A stretch of DNA of 64,000 nt from JBBATK01 sp044224515 (GTDB lineage: Bacteria; Bacteroidota; Ignavibacteria; Kapaibacteriales; NICIL-2). The stretch spans positions 310,001 to 374,000 of the forward strand of contig JBGAKH010000001.1 in assembly GCA_044224515.1 (NCBI GenBank). Reading direction: 5' to 3'. Numbering within the stretch: the stretch's first letter is position 1; each line of letters begins with the position of its first letter. The notes beneath the pieces were generated by a model, which was not told where the DNA came from, did not search any database, and worked only from the letters and a program-made list of their open reading frames with translations. The position numbers and the translations under genes were made by a program. This document shows, piece by piece, positions 1 through 8,201 of this stretch.

Positions 1-619
1 GGAATGGTTCATCAGGCGCGTAGGTTGGTCCGGGTATTGTTTCAACAATAGTCTCGAACAGCGGGGTGAGATCTTCGCTTGGATCGTCGAGTGAACGCTT
101 CGCAATACCAGCCTTACCGATTGCATAAATAACCGGGAAGTTCAAAGCATCGTAATCCGCACCCAAGGCAAGGAAAAGCTCCATCACTTCGTTCAACACT
201 TCTTCCGGACGAGCGTCACTACGATCGATCTTATTGATAATCACGATTGGTGTCAACTTCATCTCGAAAGCTTTACGCAGCACGAACTTTGTCTGCGGTA
301 ATGGACCTTCAGCAGCGTCGACCAACAACACCACTCCGTCTACCATCGACAATACGCGCTCAACCTCACCACCAAAGTCGGAGTGGCCCGGCGTATCCAC
401 GATGTTGATCTTCACATCGTTCCAACGCACGGCGGTGTTCTTCGCCATAATGGTAATACCCTTTTCGCGCTCAAGATCGTTTGAGTCCATCACGCGTTCG
501 GCTACAACCTGATTTTCACGGAAGGTTCCCGCTTGACGAAGCATGAGGTCCACCAAGGTTGTTTTGCCGTGGTCAACGTGTGCAATAATGGCGATGTTGC
601 GTAGATTCTCTCTGGTCAT
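1..619 (-). CDS. typA: TypA/BipA ribosome-associated GTPase (N-terminal part, runs off the window)
   Basis: Translating the minus strand from the ATG at 619 gives 206 residues beginning MTRENLRNIAII. All GTPase signatures are visible in order: G1 AHVDHGKT near residue 14, a GIT switch I segment, G3 DTPGH, and G4 NKID. This is the translational GTPase domain of the EF-G/TypA group. TypA is favoured because the early sequence reads VDHGKTTLVD and VMDSNDLEREKGITI. TypA binds 70S ribosomes and helps 50S assembly and stress or cold adaptation (family knowledge). The reading frame is still open at base 1, so the remaining two thirds (beta-barrel, EF-G III/V-like and C-terminal domains) lie outside the window. 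It is divergent from recG across a 400-base spacer. Confidence 0.93.
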   Translation of the reverse strand, partial: MTRENLRNIAIIAHVDHGKTTLVDLMLRQAGTFRENQVVAERVMDSNDLEREKGITIMAKNTAVRWNDVKINIVDTPGHSDFGGEVERVLSMVDGVVLLVDAAEGPLPQTKFVLRKAFEMKLTPIVIINKIDRSDARPEEVLNEVMELFLALGADYDALNFPVIYAIGKAGIAKRSLDDPSEDLTPLFETIVETIPGPTYAPDEPF

Positions 620-1021
620 AAACTCGTATGAATGTGTGGTGTCGTTTCACAGTCGATCGCTGAATTCGAACGACATCCTTCGTTTCGTGAAAAGAATACA
701 AAATTAAGGAACTTCAACGGTTTAACGATGGAAAAGCTGTTCATGACATCCGGCGTCCAAAATTGTTCGCCGACCTCCCTTCACGGTTTTTCACACGAAA
801 AATCCCGAATTCTTAGCGCTTCAAGGAATACATTTTGATAACGTGTTAGGCTCGCAAAGTTTGTGGCACCTCTCTTTTTCATGCGGCGCGCTTCGCGCGA
901 CGCATGAAGCAACGATCACCTTCCTCAGTTGTGCATAATCTCAGCCGTCGCGGATCTTCTTGTTCAGCTATTTTTACGTCTTCATTATTGAGACAGTTCT
1001 TCTCCTGTATAGTGTACTGAT
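620..1021. other. Divergent spacer between typA and recG
   Basis: This 402-base stretch separates two divergently read genes and must hold both promoters. I see no convincing coding region: the short open frames here lack family features. The clearest structure is the hairpin at 880-906, described separately. I could not place a confident TAnnTTTG promoter element on either strand. Confidence 0.5.
880..906. other. Strong GC-rich stem-loop upstream of recG
   Basis: Bases 880-885 (CATGCG) pair with 901-906 (CGCATG). After one mismatch the stem continues as 887-891 with 895-899 around a three-base loop. Neither strand has a T-run directly after the hairpin, so an intrinsic terminator is unlikely. 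It lies 115 bases upstream of the recG start and could be a repetitive palindromic element or part of a leader. Confidence 0.45.
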
Positions 1022-3295
1022 ATGTCTGCGGCTGAGTCTCCACAATCCACTCCTGGCTCAATACTCCCCTTGCAATATTTGAAAGGGGTTGGACCCAAGC
1101 GTGCCGAAGTGTTGGCGCAAGAGGGAATCAAGACCGCACTGGATCTGCTCCTCTATGTTCCGCATTCTTACATCGACCGAAACTCGGTTTCCACTCTGGC
1201 TCGTTTACGACAACGATTGTCCGGCGGACAATTCAATACCTTTCAGAGCTCGGATGAAATCGACGCGCTGCGAACAGAGATAACGGTGGTGGCACGTGTT
1301 CAATCCATTCAAGAACGTGTATTCGGCAGAGGTCGAAAAATGTTAGTTGTGCAGTTGGTCGATGATTCGCGTGCCACCGCAGACATCGTCTTTTGGAGCT
1401 ACACCGACTATTATAAAAAAACACTGAAACAAGATCAGCTCTACGCGGTGAGCGGCAAAGCCGAGCTCAATCGATTCGGTCGTGTGACCTTTAATCATCC
1501 CGAGATCGAAGCCATAGAAGGAGATGATGAGGAACTTTATCGTCAAGGTCGAATACTGCCAAAGTATCGCATTAGCCAAGCGATGAAGAACGTGGGACTC
1601 AGTATTCGAGCAATGAGGCTCCTTGTGGAACAAGCGCTTCACAACGAACGCGTTGAAGCTGAAGAATGTCTGGCGGACTACATCCTTCGCGACCATCAAT
1701 TCCCTTCGAAGAATGAAGCCTTGCATAGTCTTCACTTTCCGCAATCGCTCGAGCAGCTCCATGCTGCCCGTGCGCGGATGAAGTTTGAAGAGCTCTTTTT
1801 CTTCGAATTGGTGCTCGCCTTTCGCTATGCGGGAAACAGCTCAAGAGACACCGCGCCAAAAATTGCACCACCTTCACCATCGGCCCGAAAAGTACTCGAG
1901 CGGCTTCCCTTCCAGCTCACTACAGCGCAGAAGCGCGTGGTATGGGAAATTGTGAATGATATGGAGAAGGACACCGCCATGAATCGTTTGTTGCAGGGCG
2001 ATGTCGGTTCAGGAAAGACTATCGTTGCGTTGTTGAGCATGCTGATGGCAGTTGATGCCGGATACCAAAGTGTCTTACTTGCACCAACCGAAATTTTAGC
2101 TGAACAACACTATCAAGGAATCAAGCGTTACTGCGAAGAGTTGGACATCGACATTATCCAGGTAGTAGGTGGTCAAACCAAAAAGGCACGGTTGGATATC
2201 GCCGAGCGTATGCAACGTTCGAAAGCATGTATCATCGTCGGCACACACGCGTTGTTTGGAGGTTCGGCAAAGCGCGCAAAGGTGGAAGTGAAATTGCCCT
2301 ACGCCCGTGTTGGACTCATTGTCATTGATGAACAACATCGTTTCGGTGTATTGCAACGTGCGAAGTTACGCGAGATGGGAATGCGGTCTTTCCCGGAAGA
2401 TCAAACGCGCGCTCCGCATATACTGGTCATGAGCGCTACTCCTATCCCTAGAACGCTTTCTATGACAGCTTATGGTGATTTGGACGTATCTGTCATCGAT
2501 GAGTTACCGCCTTCGCGACAACACGTCGAAACCAGAATCGTGTTTGAAAGTGGCTTGTCACAACAGTACGAGTGGATAAAATCTGAACTTCGAGCGGGAA
2601 GACAAGCCTACATCGTCTACCCCCTAGTGGAAGAGTCTGAAAAACTAGAGCTTAAAGCGGCCACACAGGCGTTTGAGGAGTTAAAAACTGTTGTGTTTCC
2701 TGATTTTCGATGCGGCTTATTGCACGGTCAGATGCTTTGGTACGAAAAAGAAGAGGCCATGCAAGCCTTCCAACGCAGAGAATTCGACATCTTGATTTCT
2801 ACAACTGTGATTGAAGTAGGTATTGACGTACCCAATGCGACAGTCATGCTGATTCAAAACGCCGAACGATTCGGTTTGTCGCAATTGCACCAGTTGCGCG
2901 GACGTGTAGGTCGCGGCGCACATCGTTCCTATTGCTTTTTGGCTACCAAGGATCACTTCGCATTTCAACTGCGTCGAAAGGATGTTGAACAACAGGAAAA
3001 ACTTTCAGCAGTCGTTCGATTGCGTACCATGGAACAAACCAATGATGGGTTTAAGATAGCCGAAGTAGACCTACGTCTGCGGGGTCCGGGCGATGTTTTG
3101 GGTACTCGCCAATCCGGGATTCCAAACTTCCGATTTGCGGACTTGGTAGAGGACGGTTCAATTGTTCAATCCGCCCGAACCCTCGCTTTTTCCGTCGTGG
3201 AAAAAGACCCACAGCTACGCCGAGCAGAACATGAGTCAATGCGCCGCGAGTTTCAGCGCCAAGCACGAGAAGCTCGATTCGCGGATACTGCTTAG
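1022..3295 (+). CDS. recG: ATP-dependent DNA helicase RecG
   Basis: This 757-residue protein has the full RecG layout. A helix-hairpin-helix-like YLKGVGPKRAEVL is at residues 19-31, followed by the OB-fold wedge domain (about 85-185) that opens branched DNA. The superfamily 2 motor has Walker A GDVGSGKT near 326, DEQH box near 436, SATPIPRT, and the C-terminal QLRGRVGRG motif VI. RecG remodels stalled forks and Holliday junctions in the cytoplasm. The ATG at 1022 sits just before the conserved N-terminus and gives a length slightly above the family's usual 690-ish residues; the surplus is a short N-terminal extension and a loop near residue 70. It is read alone, with a hairpin immediately after the stop codon. 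Confidence 0.97.
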   Translation: MSAAESPQSTPGSILPLQYLKGVGPKRAEVLAQEGIKTALDLLLYVPHSYIDRNSVSTLARLRQRLSGGQFNTFQSSDEIDALRTEITVVARVQSIQERVFGRGRKMLVVQLVDDSRATADIVFWSYTDYYKKTLKQDQLYAVSGKAELNRFGRVTFNHPEIEAIEGDDEELYRQGRILPKYRISQAMKNVGLSIRAMRLLVEQALHNERVEAEECLADYILRDHQFPSKNEALHSLHFPQSLEQLHAARARMKFEELFFFELVLAFRYAGNSSRDTAPKIAPPSPSARKVLERLPFQLTTAQKRVVWEIVNDMEKDTAMNRLLQGDVGSGKTIVALLSMLMAVDAGYQSVLLAPTEILAEQHYQGIKRYCEELDIDIIQVVGGQTKKARLDIAERMQRSKACIIVGTHALFGGSAKRAKVEVKLPYARVGLIVIDEQHRFGVLQRAKLREMGMRSFPEDQTRAPHILVMSATPIPRTLSMTAYGDLDVSVIDELPPSRQHVETRIVFESGLSQQYEWIKSELRAGRQAYIVYPLVEESEKLELKAATQAFEELKTVVFPDFRCGLLHGQMLWYEKEEAMQAFQRREFDILISTTVIEVGIDVPNATVMLIQNAERFGLSQLHQLRGRVGRGAHRSYCFLATKDHFAFQLRRKDVEQQEKLSAVVRLRTMEQTNDGFKIAEVDLRLRGPGDVLGTRQSGIPNFRFADLVEDGSIVQSARTLAFSVVEKDPQLRRAEHESMRREFQRQAREARFADTA

Positions 3296-3296
3296 G

Positions 3297-3319
3297 CTAC
3301 TCTGCGTGGCGCACAGTAG
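3297..3319 (+). terminator. Hairpin right after recG
   Basis: Bases 3297-3306 and 3310-3319 form a 10-base stem with one mismatch around the loop TGG, starting two bases after the recG stop codon. The sequence that follows (AATTCTTGTC) is only weakly T-rich, so this is a possible but imperfect terminator. Confidence 0.4.
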
Positions 3320-3492
3320 AATTCTTGTCAGACTCAGTTCGTGCATATACGAGCCCCGGTGCTCAATGATCGCAGCTGCCCCTGAACTTTCTTGATAATT
3401 TGTCAAATTCTTGTTACCAGCTTCTTTGTGGTTGGTTATTGTGGATATCACTCCATTGTTTTAGCGAAACCTCACATTTTCCGGATGCCCCT

Positions 3493-4557
3493 ATGAAACT
3501 TCTTCGTTACTGTACCTTGCTCTGTGTATGCGGAATCAGCGTTTTGCAGCTTTCTATCGACGCTCTGGCTCAAAAACCTACGGCTAAATTTGATGCAAGC
3601 CCACTTGTTGGTTGCGCTCCCCTGACAGTTTTTTTTAACGATCAAAGCAGCGATGACGTGATAGACTGGCAATGGGACTTCAACAATGATGGGGTGTACG
3701 ATGATTCGGGTCCGCTTCCAAACTACACATATACCACTCCCGGTGCCTACAGTGTACGCCTCATGGTCTACAATTTTCAGGACAGCGCTACAGTAACTAG
3801 AACTAAGTATATCGTTGTAACAAATCCGATTACCATAAACGTACCCCCCCCTACCGTATGTGCCAACGATAGTTTTAGACTCAAAGCAACGGTAAGCGGC
3901 GGACTAAAGCCATATCAGTATTTCTGGTCCTGCACGACTTTTCCGAACAACTCAGCAGATGTCGAGCCACTCGTCGCTGTCGACACAACCCAAACATGGA
4001 CCTTGGATATCGTTGATTCTCTCGGATGTACCGCTACTACATCCTTTCAAATCACGGTGCACCCGCTACCACAAAAGCCTGCAATTATCCACACCTGGAA
4101 TCAACTTAGCTGCACAATCAATGCTTCAAGCTACCAATGGTTCTATAACGGATCGACGATTAGCGGAGCGACCCAAAAAACATACACAGTGGACACAACG
4201 CACATTAAAAGCGGCTACTATCAGGTTCAAGTGAAGAACCAGTTCGGATGTACGGCGCTCTCAGACTCTATCGATGTCATGAGTTTAACGGCGATTGAGG
4301 ATGACTATGCCAATGTAGGCTGGTCACTGTATCCAAATCCCACACACGATATTGCCTATCTATCCTGTGCAATTCCAAGCACTTCCATACTTTCCTCAAC
4401 TATTTATTCCTCCCTTGGCTTTAACGTCGGCACCCTAGGCATTGACGAAAGAAGCGGTCGATTACGTGTCCCGGTTTCGGAACTCCCGTCGGGAGTGTAT
4501 TTCATTTCTGTAACCGAGTCAAAAGCCCGTCACGTGTTTCGCCTGGTAAAAGAGTAG
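3493..4557 (+). CDS. Secreted PKD-domain protein with T9SS C-terminal sorting domain
   Basis: The protein opens with a signal peptide (MKLLRYCTLLCVCGISVLQL, cleavage probably after ALAQ). A PKD domain covers about residues 30-115 and carries the typical WDFNNDG turn and the YTTPGAYSVRL strand. An Ig-like/PKD-like segment with paired cysteines follows. The last 80 residues (YPNPTHDIAYLSC ... SGVYFISVTE ... FRLVKE) match the T9SS type A sorting domain, which in this lineage directs export across the outer membrane and surface attachment or release. The ligand is unknown. The frame stays open upstream to 3400, but the ATG at 3493 is preferred because it places a clean signal peptide at the start. 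It is likely a monocistronic surface protein between recG and the sigma-factor pair. Confidence 0.82.
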   Translation: MKLLRYCTLLCVCGISVLQLSIDALAQKPTAKFDASPLVGCAPLTVFFNDQSSDDVIDWQWDFNNDGVYDDSGPLPNYTYTTPGAYSVRLMVYNFQDSATVTRTKYIVVTNPITINVPPPTVCANDSFRLKATVSGGLKPYQYFWSCTTFPNNSADVEPLVAVDTTQTWTLDIVDSLGCTATTSFQITVHPLPQKPAIIHTWNQLSCTINASSYQWFYNGSTISGATQKTYTVDTTHIKSGYYQVQVKNQFGCTALSDSIDVMSLTAIEDDYANVGWSLYPNPTHDIAYLSCAIPSTSILSSTIYSSLGFNVGTLGIDERSGRLRVPVSELPSGVYFISVTESKARHVFRLVKE

Positions 4558-4565
4558 TATTCTCG

Positions 4566-4579
4566 ACGAAATATTTCGT
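4566..4579. promoter_or_regulatory. 14-base perfect palindrome upstream of the sigma-factor gene
   Basis: ACGAAAT at 4566-4572 is followed directly by its reverse complement ATTTCGT at 4573-4579. It is eight bases after the T9SS gene stop and about 80 bases before the sigma-factor ATG. A dyad of this size suits a dimeric regulator, but no regulator is identified. Confidence 0.4.
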
Positions 4580-4625
4580 ATTCTGGGTGCAAATGACCAT
4601 TCTGTCCTGAAACAGGAAGAGATTG

Positions 4626-4644
4626 ACAGTGTTTTTGACACTGT
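4626..4644 (+). promoter_or_regulatory. Inverted repeat ACAGTGT-N5-ACACTGT just upstream of the sigma-factor start
   Basis: ACAGTGT (4626-4632) and ACACTGT (4638-4644) form a perfect 7-base inverted repeat with a five-base T-rich spacer. It ends 15 bases before the ATG at 4660. It could be an operator, or an RNA hairpin covering the leader of the sigma-factor mRNA. A TTGACA-like hexamer overlaps it at 4623-4628, but I do not rely on that as a promoter in this lineage. Confidence 0.4.
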
Positions 4645-4659
4645 AATCGCAGCACCCGT

Positions 4660-5229
4660 ATGTCCTTAGCGTATCGTACATATAGTGACGTTGAACTCTA
4701 CGAATTCCTGAGAGTCGACTCGATGCGTGAGGCTGCGTTTGCCGAGATTTATGCGCGGTACAACCAGCGCGTTTATATGTATTGTCGGAAGATACTGGCC
4801 GACGACACAGCAGCAGACGATGTTTTCCAAGACACCTTCATTCGCTTTCTTCGTTCTGTACAAGATGAACGCGAGATGACGAACGTTGCAGCCTTTCTCC
4901 TTCGTATTGCACGAAATCTTTGTCTGAATTGGAAGCGTGATCACAAGTCGCGTAGCGTTGAGTTTCAGGACTTCCATTTGCCTAACACGGATCATCAGGT
5001 TGAGTCACGCGAAGTGGCCCAGCTTATTACCATGGCATTGGATCTCCTCAGCGAAGAATACCGTGAAGCTTTGGTTTTGCAGCTTTATCACGGCATGAGC
5101 TACGAGGAAATTGGAGAGCATATGCAGGTACCGGTATCAACAGTGCGAAACTGGGTTGTGCGTTCGAAGAAACGAATGAGAGATATTCTGGCACCGTATT
5201 TCGAAGACAAAGAACTGCCGGGGCTCTAG
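4660..5229 (+). CDS. ECF-family RNA polymerase sigma factor
   Basis: This 189-residue protein has a sigma-70 region 2 (about residues 25-95; AFAEIYARYNQRVYMYC, then DDVFQDTFIRFLRS) and a region 4 (about 130-185) with the helix-turn-helix LYHGMSYEEIGEHM-VPVSTVRNWVVRSKKRMR. There is no region 3, which defines the extracytoplasmic-function (group 4) class. It should direct RNA polymerase to a small regulon in response to an envelope or other signal. The gene 53 bases downstream encodes a membrane-anchored protein that is the natural candidate for its regulator. Two palindromes lie upstream and may control it. The subgroup cannot be set by eye. Confidence 0.93.
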   Translation: MSLAYRTYSDVELYEFLRVDSMREAAFAEIYARYNQRVYMYCRKILADDTAADDVFQDTFIRFLRSVQDEREMTNVAAFLLRIARNLCLNWKRDHKSRSVEFQDFHLPNTDHQVESREVAQLITMALDLLSEEYREALVLQLYHGMSYEEIGEHMQVPVSTVRNWVVRSKKRMRDILAPYFEDKELPGL

Positions 5230-5282
5230 ACACAGTTCAACCGCTTTACAACAAACATGTCAACACACTCGATAGAGATATT

Positions 5283-6677
5283 ATGAGTACAGAGTTTAGC
5301 CCATCCGAGTTGATTTATCTTTTCCTAGACGGTGAGCATAACGGCGTCGAACGCTCAATGCTGTTCAAGGCTATGGCTGAAAATCAGGAGCTTCAGCATG
5401 AGTTTGAAGATGCTCTCAATATTCGCAACGCAGCAGCCCGCGAAGCTGCTGACATTGCACCATCCGCAGCTCTGGGCCATTCGCTGATGGCGCGTGCCGG
5501 TTTTGCTCCGACAGCAGTGCCGCAGTTGGCAAGCGCCGGCGGAGCCGTCGTGGCCGCTACGTCTCCGTGGTTCAGTGGACTTTTTTCACACTGGTCCAAC
5601 ATCGCTTTGCTCTGTCTGCTACCATTGCTTGGTGTGGGCGGTGGGTATTATGCCTCGATGAGCTCCAATCTATCTCAATCTCAACATGTGTACGCCGGAG
5701 CTTCAGTCACACCGGAATCTTCTCCTAATGTGGCTACCGGCAGTGATCGTGAGCAACTTCTGCAGCAGATTCTAAATCAACGCTCAAGCATTGCAGAGCT
5801 GCAAGAACACATTAGTCGAACCGAACACAACATTTCGTACTTAGGTGCACTTGCTCAACAACTCAGCAAGGAACGAGCAGACGCTCAACTCGCACATGGG
5901 TCGATGTCTGAATCAACTTCTCGAAATGCTTCCAACAATACAGGCGCATCGCTCGGAAGTTCCTTGCAGACAAGCGCTTCGGACAACAACGGGACCATTT
6001 ATCCGGTGCTCAATTCCGAACGACAAGGTACGAATGAATCGTTGTCTCCAGTAATTCCACAAGCCTCAATTGGAAGCTCGGCGCGTCTTGGTGATACACG
6101 ATTCAAAACTGTGATCGTTGATCGTTATAGCGTTCCGGACATCAACTTGAAAGTTGAATCAGCGTCAGCTGCAGCTCTACAAACAGAGCGCTCGCGTTGG
6201 AATATGGAACTGCGGAACATTCAGTCTTTGGCGCAGACGCGTAATGCTGATGTCGACCCCGCAAGTGCCCATAACATCGCTAATTTCTCGGCAAGCCTCG
6301 TTTATGCTTATTCCGAACATTTTAGCTTCTTGTTAGGTGGAGGTCACGAGAACTTCGTAAGCTTGGACTATACCAACGCCGGCGGAGGCTTTGGTACTCC
6401 AGAAGTTCGCCAATACATGACATGGGCTATCGCCGGAGCACGGTACACTGCAGATCAATGGAGTGAGTTCTTGCCGATCAGACACGTGCTGCAGCTTAGT
6501 GGTGGCGTTTCCGATATCGGTATCCTCGCGAAAGTGATGCCCGGTATCGAATGGCAACCAGACTCCCGTGTGAGCTTTGTTGCCGGAGTCGAACAATCGT
6601 TGGTCGTTCCTACCGGAAAGAACCAACCTACAGGAAATAAGACTTCCCTCTCCTATGGAGTGCGCATTAATTTTTAA
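5283..6677 (+). CDS. Membrane-anchored protein with coiled coil and beta-barrel-like C-terminus; putative sigma-factor partner
   Basis: No family is recognised over the full length. The first 100 residues are soluble and mostly helical (PSELIYLFLDGEHN..., with Ala-rich helices), resembling the cytoplasmic N-termini of small anti-sigma factors. A single membrane span lies at about 103-125 (IALLCLLPLLGVGGGYY). It is followed by a predicted coiled coil at about 157-205 and a Ser/Asn-rich linker to about 250. The C-terminal 160 residues alternate short amphipathic strands and Gly-rich turns and end in YGVRINF; a terminal Phe is typical of outer-membrane barrels. It starts 53 bases after the ECF sigma gene, so the two are probably co-transcribed. 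I infer, but cannot show, that it controls that sigma factor. A single protein with both an inner-membrane anchor and a barrel-like domain is odd. Confidence 0.6.
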   Translation: MSTEFSPSELIYLFLDGEHNGVERSMLFKAMAENQELQHEFEDALNIRNAAAREAADIAPSAALGHSLMARAGFAPTAVPQLASAGGAVVAATSPWFSGLFSHWSNIALLCLLPLLGVGGGYYASMSSNLSQSQHVYAGASVTPESSPNVATGSDREQLLQQILNQRSSIAELQEHISRTEHNISYLGALAQQLSKERADAQLAHGSMSESTSRNASNNTGASLGSSLQTSASDNNGTIYPVLNSERQGTNESLSPVIPQASIGSSARLGDTRFKTVIVDRYSVPDINLKVESASAAALQTERSRWNMELRNIQSLAQTRNADVDPASAHNIANFSASLVYAYSEHFSFLLGGGHENFVSLDYTNAGGGFGTPEVRQYMTWAIAGARYTADQWSEFLPIRHVLQLSGGVSDIGILAKVMPGIEWQPDSRVSFVAGVEQSLVVPTGKNQPTGNKTSLSYGVRINF

Positions 6678-6726
6678 AATGTGCATTGTTTTTTCTTGTT
6701 TGTGAACATTGTTTTCGACATTTTCC

Positions 6727-6768
6727 CATCGAGATAGAGAATAGTTTTGGACAAACCATTTCTCGATG
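6727..6768 (+). promoter_or_regulatory. Inverted repeat that includes the start codon of the lipoprotein gene
   Basis: CATCGAGA at 6727-6734 is the exact reverse complement of TCTCGATG at 6761-6768. The last three bases of the second arm are the ATG of the gene at 6766. If the mRNA folds this way, the start codon is sequestered in an 8-base stem, which could lower or regulate translation. Confidence 0.35.
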
Positions 6769-7710
6769 AAATCCCTGAGTCGTATAGTACTTAGCCTTTG
6801 TGCCTCTTGCATGCTGATTTTCACAGCATGTAAAGAGAGTGCGCTTGTGCCATATGACAACATTCCTGCAGAGATCCAGCAGTACTTTGCGCAAAAGTGG
6901 ATTGTCAATCTGCCTTCCTCTACTACCGATCACGCTGTTCAGGGTTGGATCTTGGATTTTCAGAAGAATGGTCGATACGTTTCGTCAAGCCCGAATGCTC
7001 TTACCACGCATGGTAGTTGGAAGTACAATGCCGTTGACACGAGCGTAACGCTTAGTCCTGATGATGGCTCCTCTTCATCAACCTTTCGAATCCTCTCAAT
7101 TACTAAGCAGTCTATCGCTTTAAAAAATACAAATTCCAGCACAACGCTAAACTTCGACTCGCAAGAAGGATCTCTCTTCACCATCAGTGGTCCTATTGTG
7201 TTTGAGAAGAATCTTCGCATACCGAAGAACCCGACACTTGCGGTGTTTTGGAAAGCTGCAGGAGATGTAGATTCTTATTTCATCTGGGGCAAAGGCACGA
7301 TCGACGAACTTACCAACTCGTACACCTTGAAGTTTGACTCCTACCCACCGGATTCGCTGATCGCAAAGTTTTATGGATGCGATGGAAAAGTTGGAGTTGG
7401 AAGCATCTACTTGTACTCAGATGCGTCAGCGTCTACTGACGGACAAGATTTTCGTGGATGGGTTCCACTCAATACAGTGGGTACTGTACGCAACAAATCT
7501 CTGATCTTTCTCTTTGGTCGCTTTGACGCTCAAAACTGCTTGACCAATGTTCCCTGGGTGAATAGCTTCCGTGGTGGTTTCAATCTTGGCGATGCCGTAA
7601 GCACCTCACCAACATCCGGATACTATGAGCCCTCACGCTCCGGTGACGCGGCCCCACTTGTTATAACAGACGATCTGAGTAGCTACGTTACACCTATTTG
7701 GTGGCGCTAG
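6766..7710 (+). CDS. Lipoprotein of unknown function, possibly lipocalin-like
   Basis: This 314-residue protein starts with a lipoprotein signal (MKSLSRIVLSLCASCMLIF, lipobox FTAC with Cys22). It is therefore expected to be lipid-anchored on the periplasmic side of the inner or outer membrane. Residues 35-125 follow the pattern of lipocalin-like domains in Bacteroidota lipoproteins: KWIVN, then WILDFQKNGRY, then GSWKYN, then ITKQSIALKN. The C-terminal 190 residues show no motif that I know. The gene lies 88 bases after the sigma-factor partner, too far to be sure of co-transcription. No terminator is obvious after it. Confidence 0.65.
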   Translation: MKSLSRIVLSLCASCMLIFTACKESALVPYDNIPAEIQQYFAQKWIVNLPSSTTDHAVQGWILDFQKNGRYVSSSPNALTTHGSWKYNAVDTSVTLSPDDGSSSSTFRILSITKQSIALKNTNSSTTLNFDSQEGSLFTISGPIVFEKNLRIPKNPTLAVFWKAAGDVDSYFIWGKGTIDELTNSYTLKFDSYPPDSLIAKFYGCDGKVGVGSIYLYSDASASTDGQDFRGWVPLNTVGTVRNKSLIFLFGRFDAQNCLTNVPWVNSFRGGFNLGDAVSTSPTSGYYEPSRSGDAAPLVITDDLSSYVTPIWWR

Positions 7711-8201
7711 AGTCTTCCGAATAGAGTTCCGCTTTCCGCCCCAAATCTCCGGCTTCGTCAACATTCCTTGATTAGTGCATCTCGATAAGACCACTTTCCT
7801 TCGTAGCTCGAATGTATGAGTTTATTATCGTATCGTGTGCTTCGTAGCCATACGCTTCGCGCTCTGCCCGATGTCAAGCCAGGCTACTATACCGGAGTTC
7901 AGTTCTCAATTCTCTACAACCTAGGTCTAGAAATTCAACACCTCGTCAGCTAAGTTCTTGCCTCTTTCTTAGACCGATTGAATGCTTATACCCACGCGTT
8001 TAAACCGGACGTCTGCCCTGCTCATCAAGTCTTTGCTATGAATCGTTTAAGCCTGTATGTGTATGATACGTGATTCAACGACCAGGTACTTGGACGAAGT
8101 TTTGTGTTTGATCGCCTTAGGACCTGTTTCGGATTTATGTTTCCGCCTACTCGTCGCTACATCAACGGCAGTTAAGAGATGAAGGAAGCTGCATGCGTGG
8201 T
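7711..8201. other. Gene-free spacer between convergent genes
   Basis: This 491-base stretch lies between the lipoprotein gene (plus) and rqcH (minus), which converge. All frames are interrupted frequently. I recognise no tRNA, known structured RNA, clear terminator or repeat. Confidence 0.5.

Noticed and set aside
1343..1762. 139-codon minus-strand frame inside recG
   Set aside because: It is fully embedded in a clear recG coding region and shows no family signal.
3400..3492. In-frame extension of the PKD/T9SS protein to an upstream ATG
   Set aside because: It would place 31 residues before a clean signal peptide, and the ATG at 3493 explains the export signal better.
6333..6908. 191-codon open frame on the minus strand
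   Set aside because: It overlaps the end of the sigma-factor partner gene and the start of the lipoprotein gene, and the translation has no domain features.
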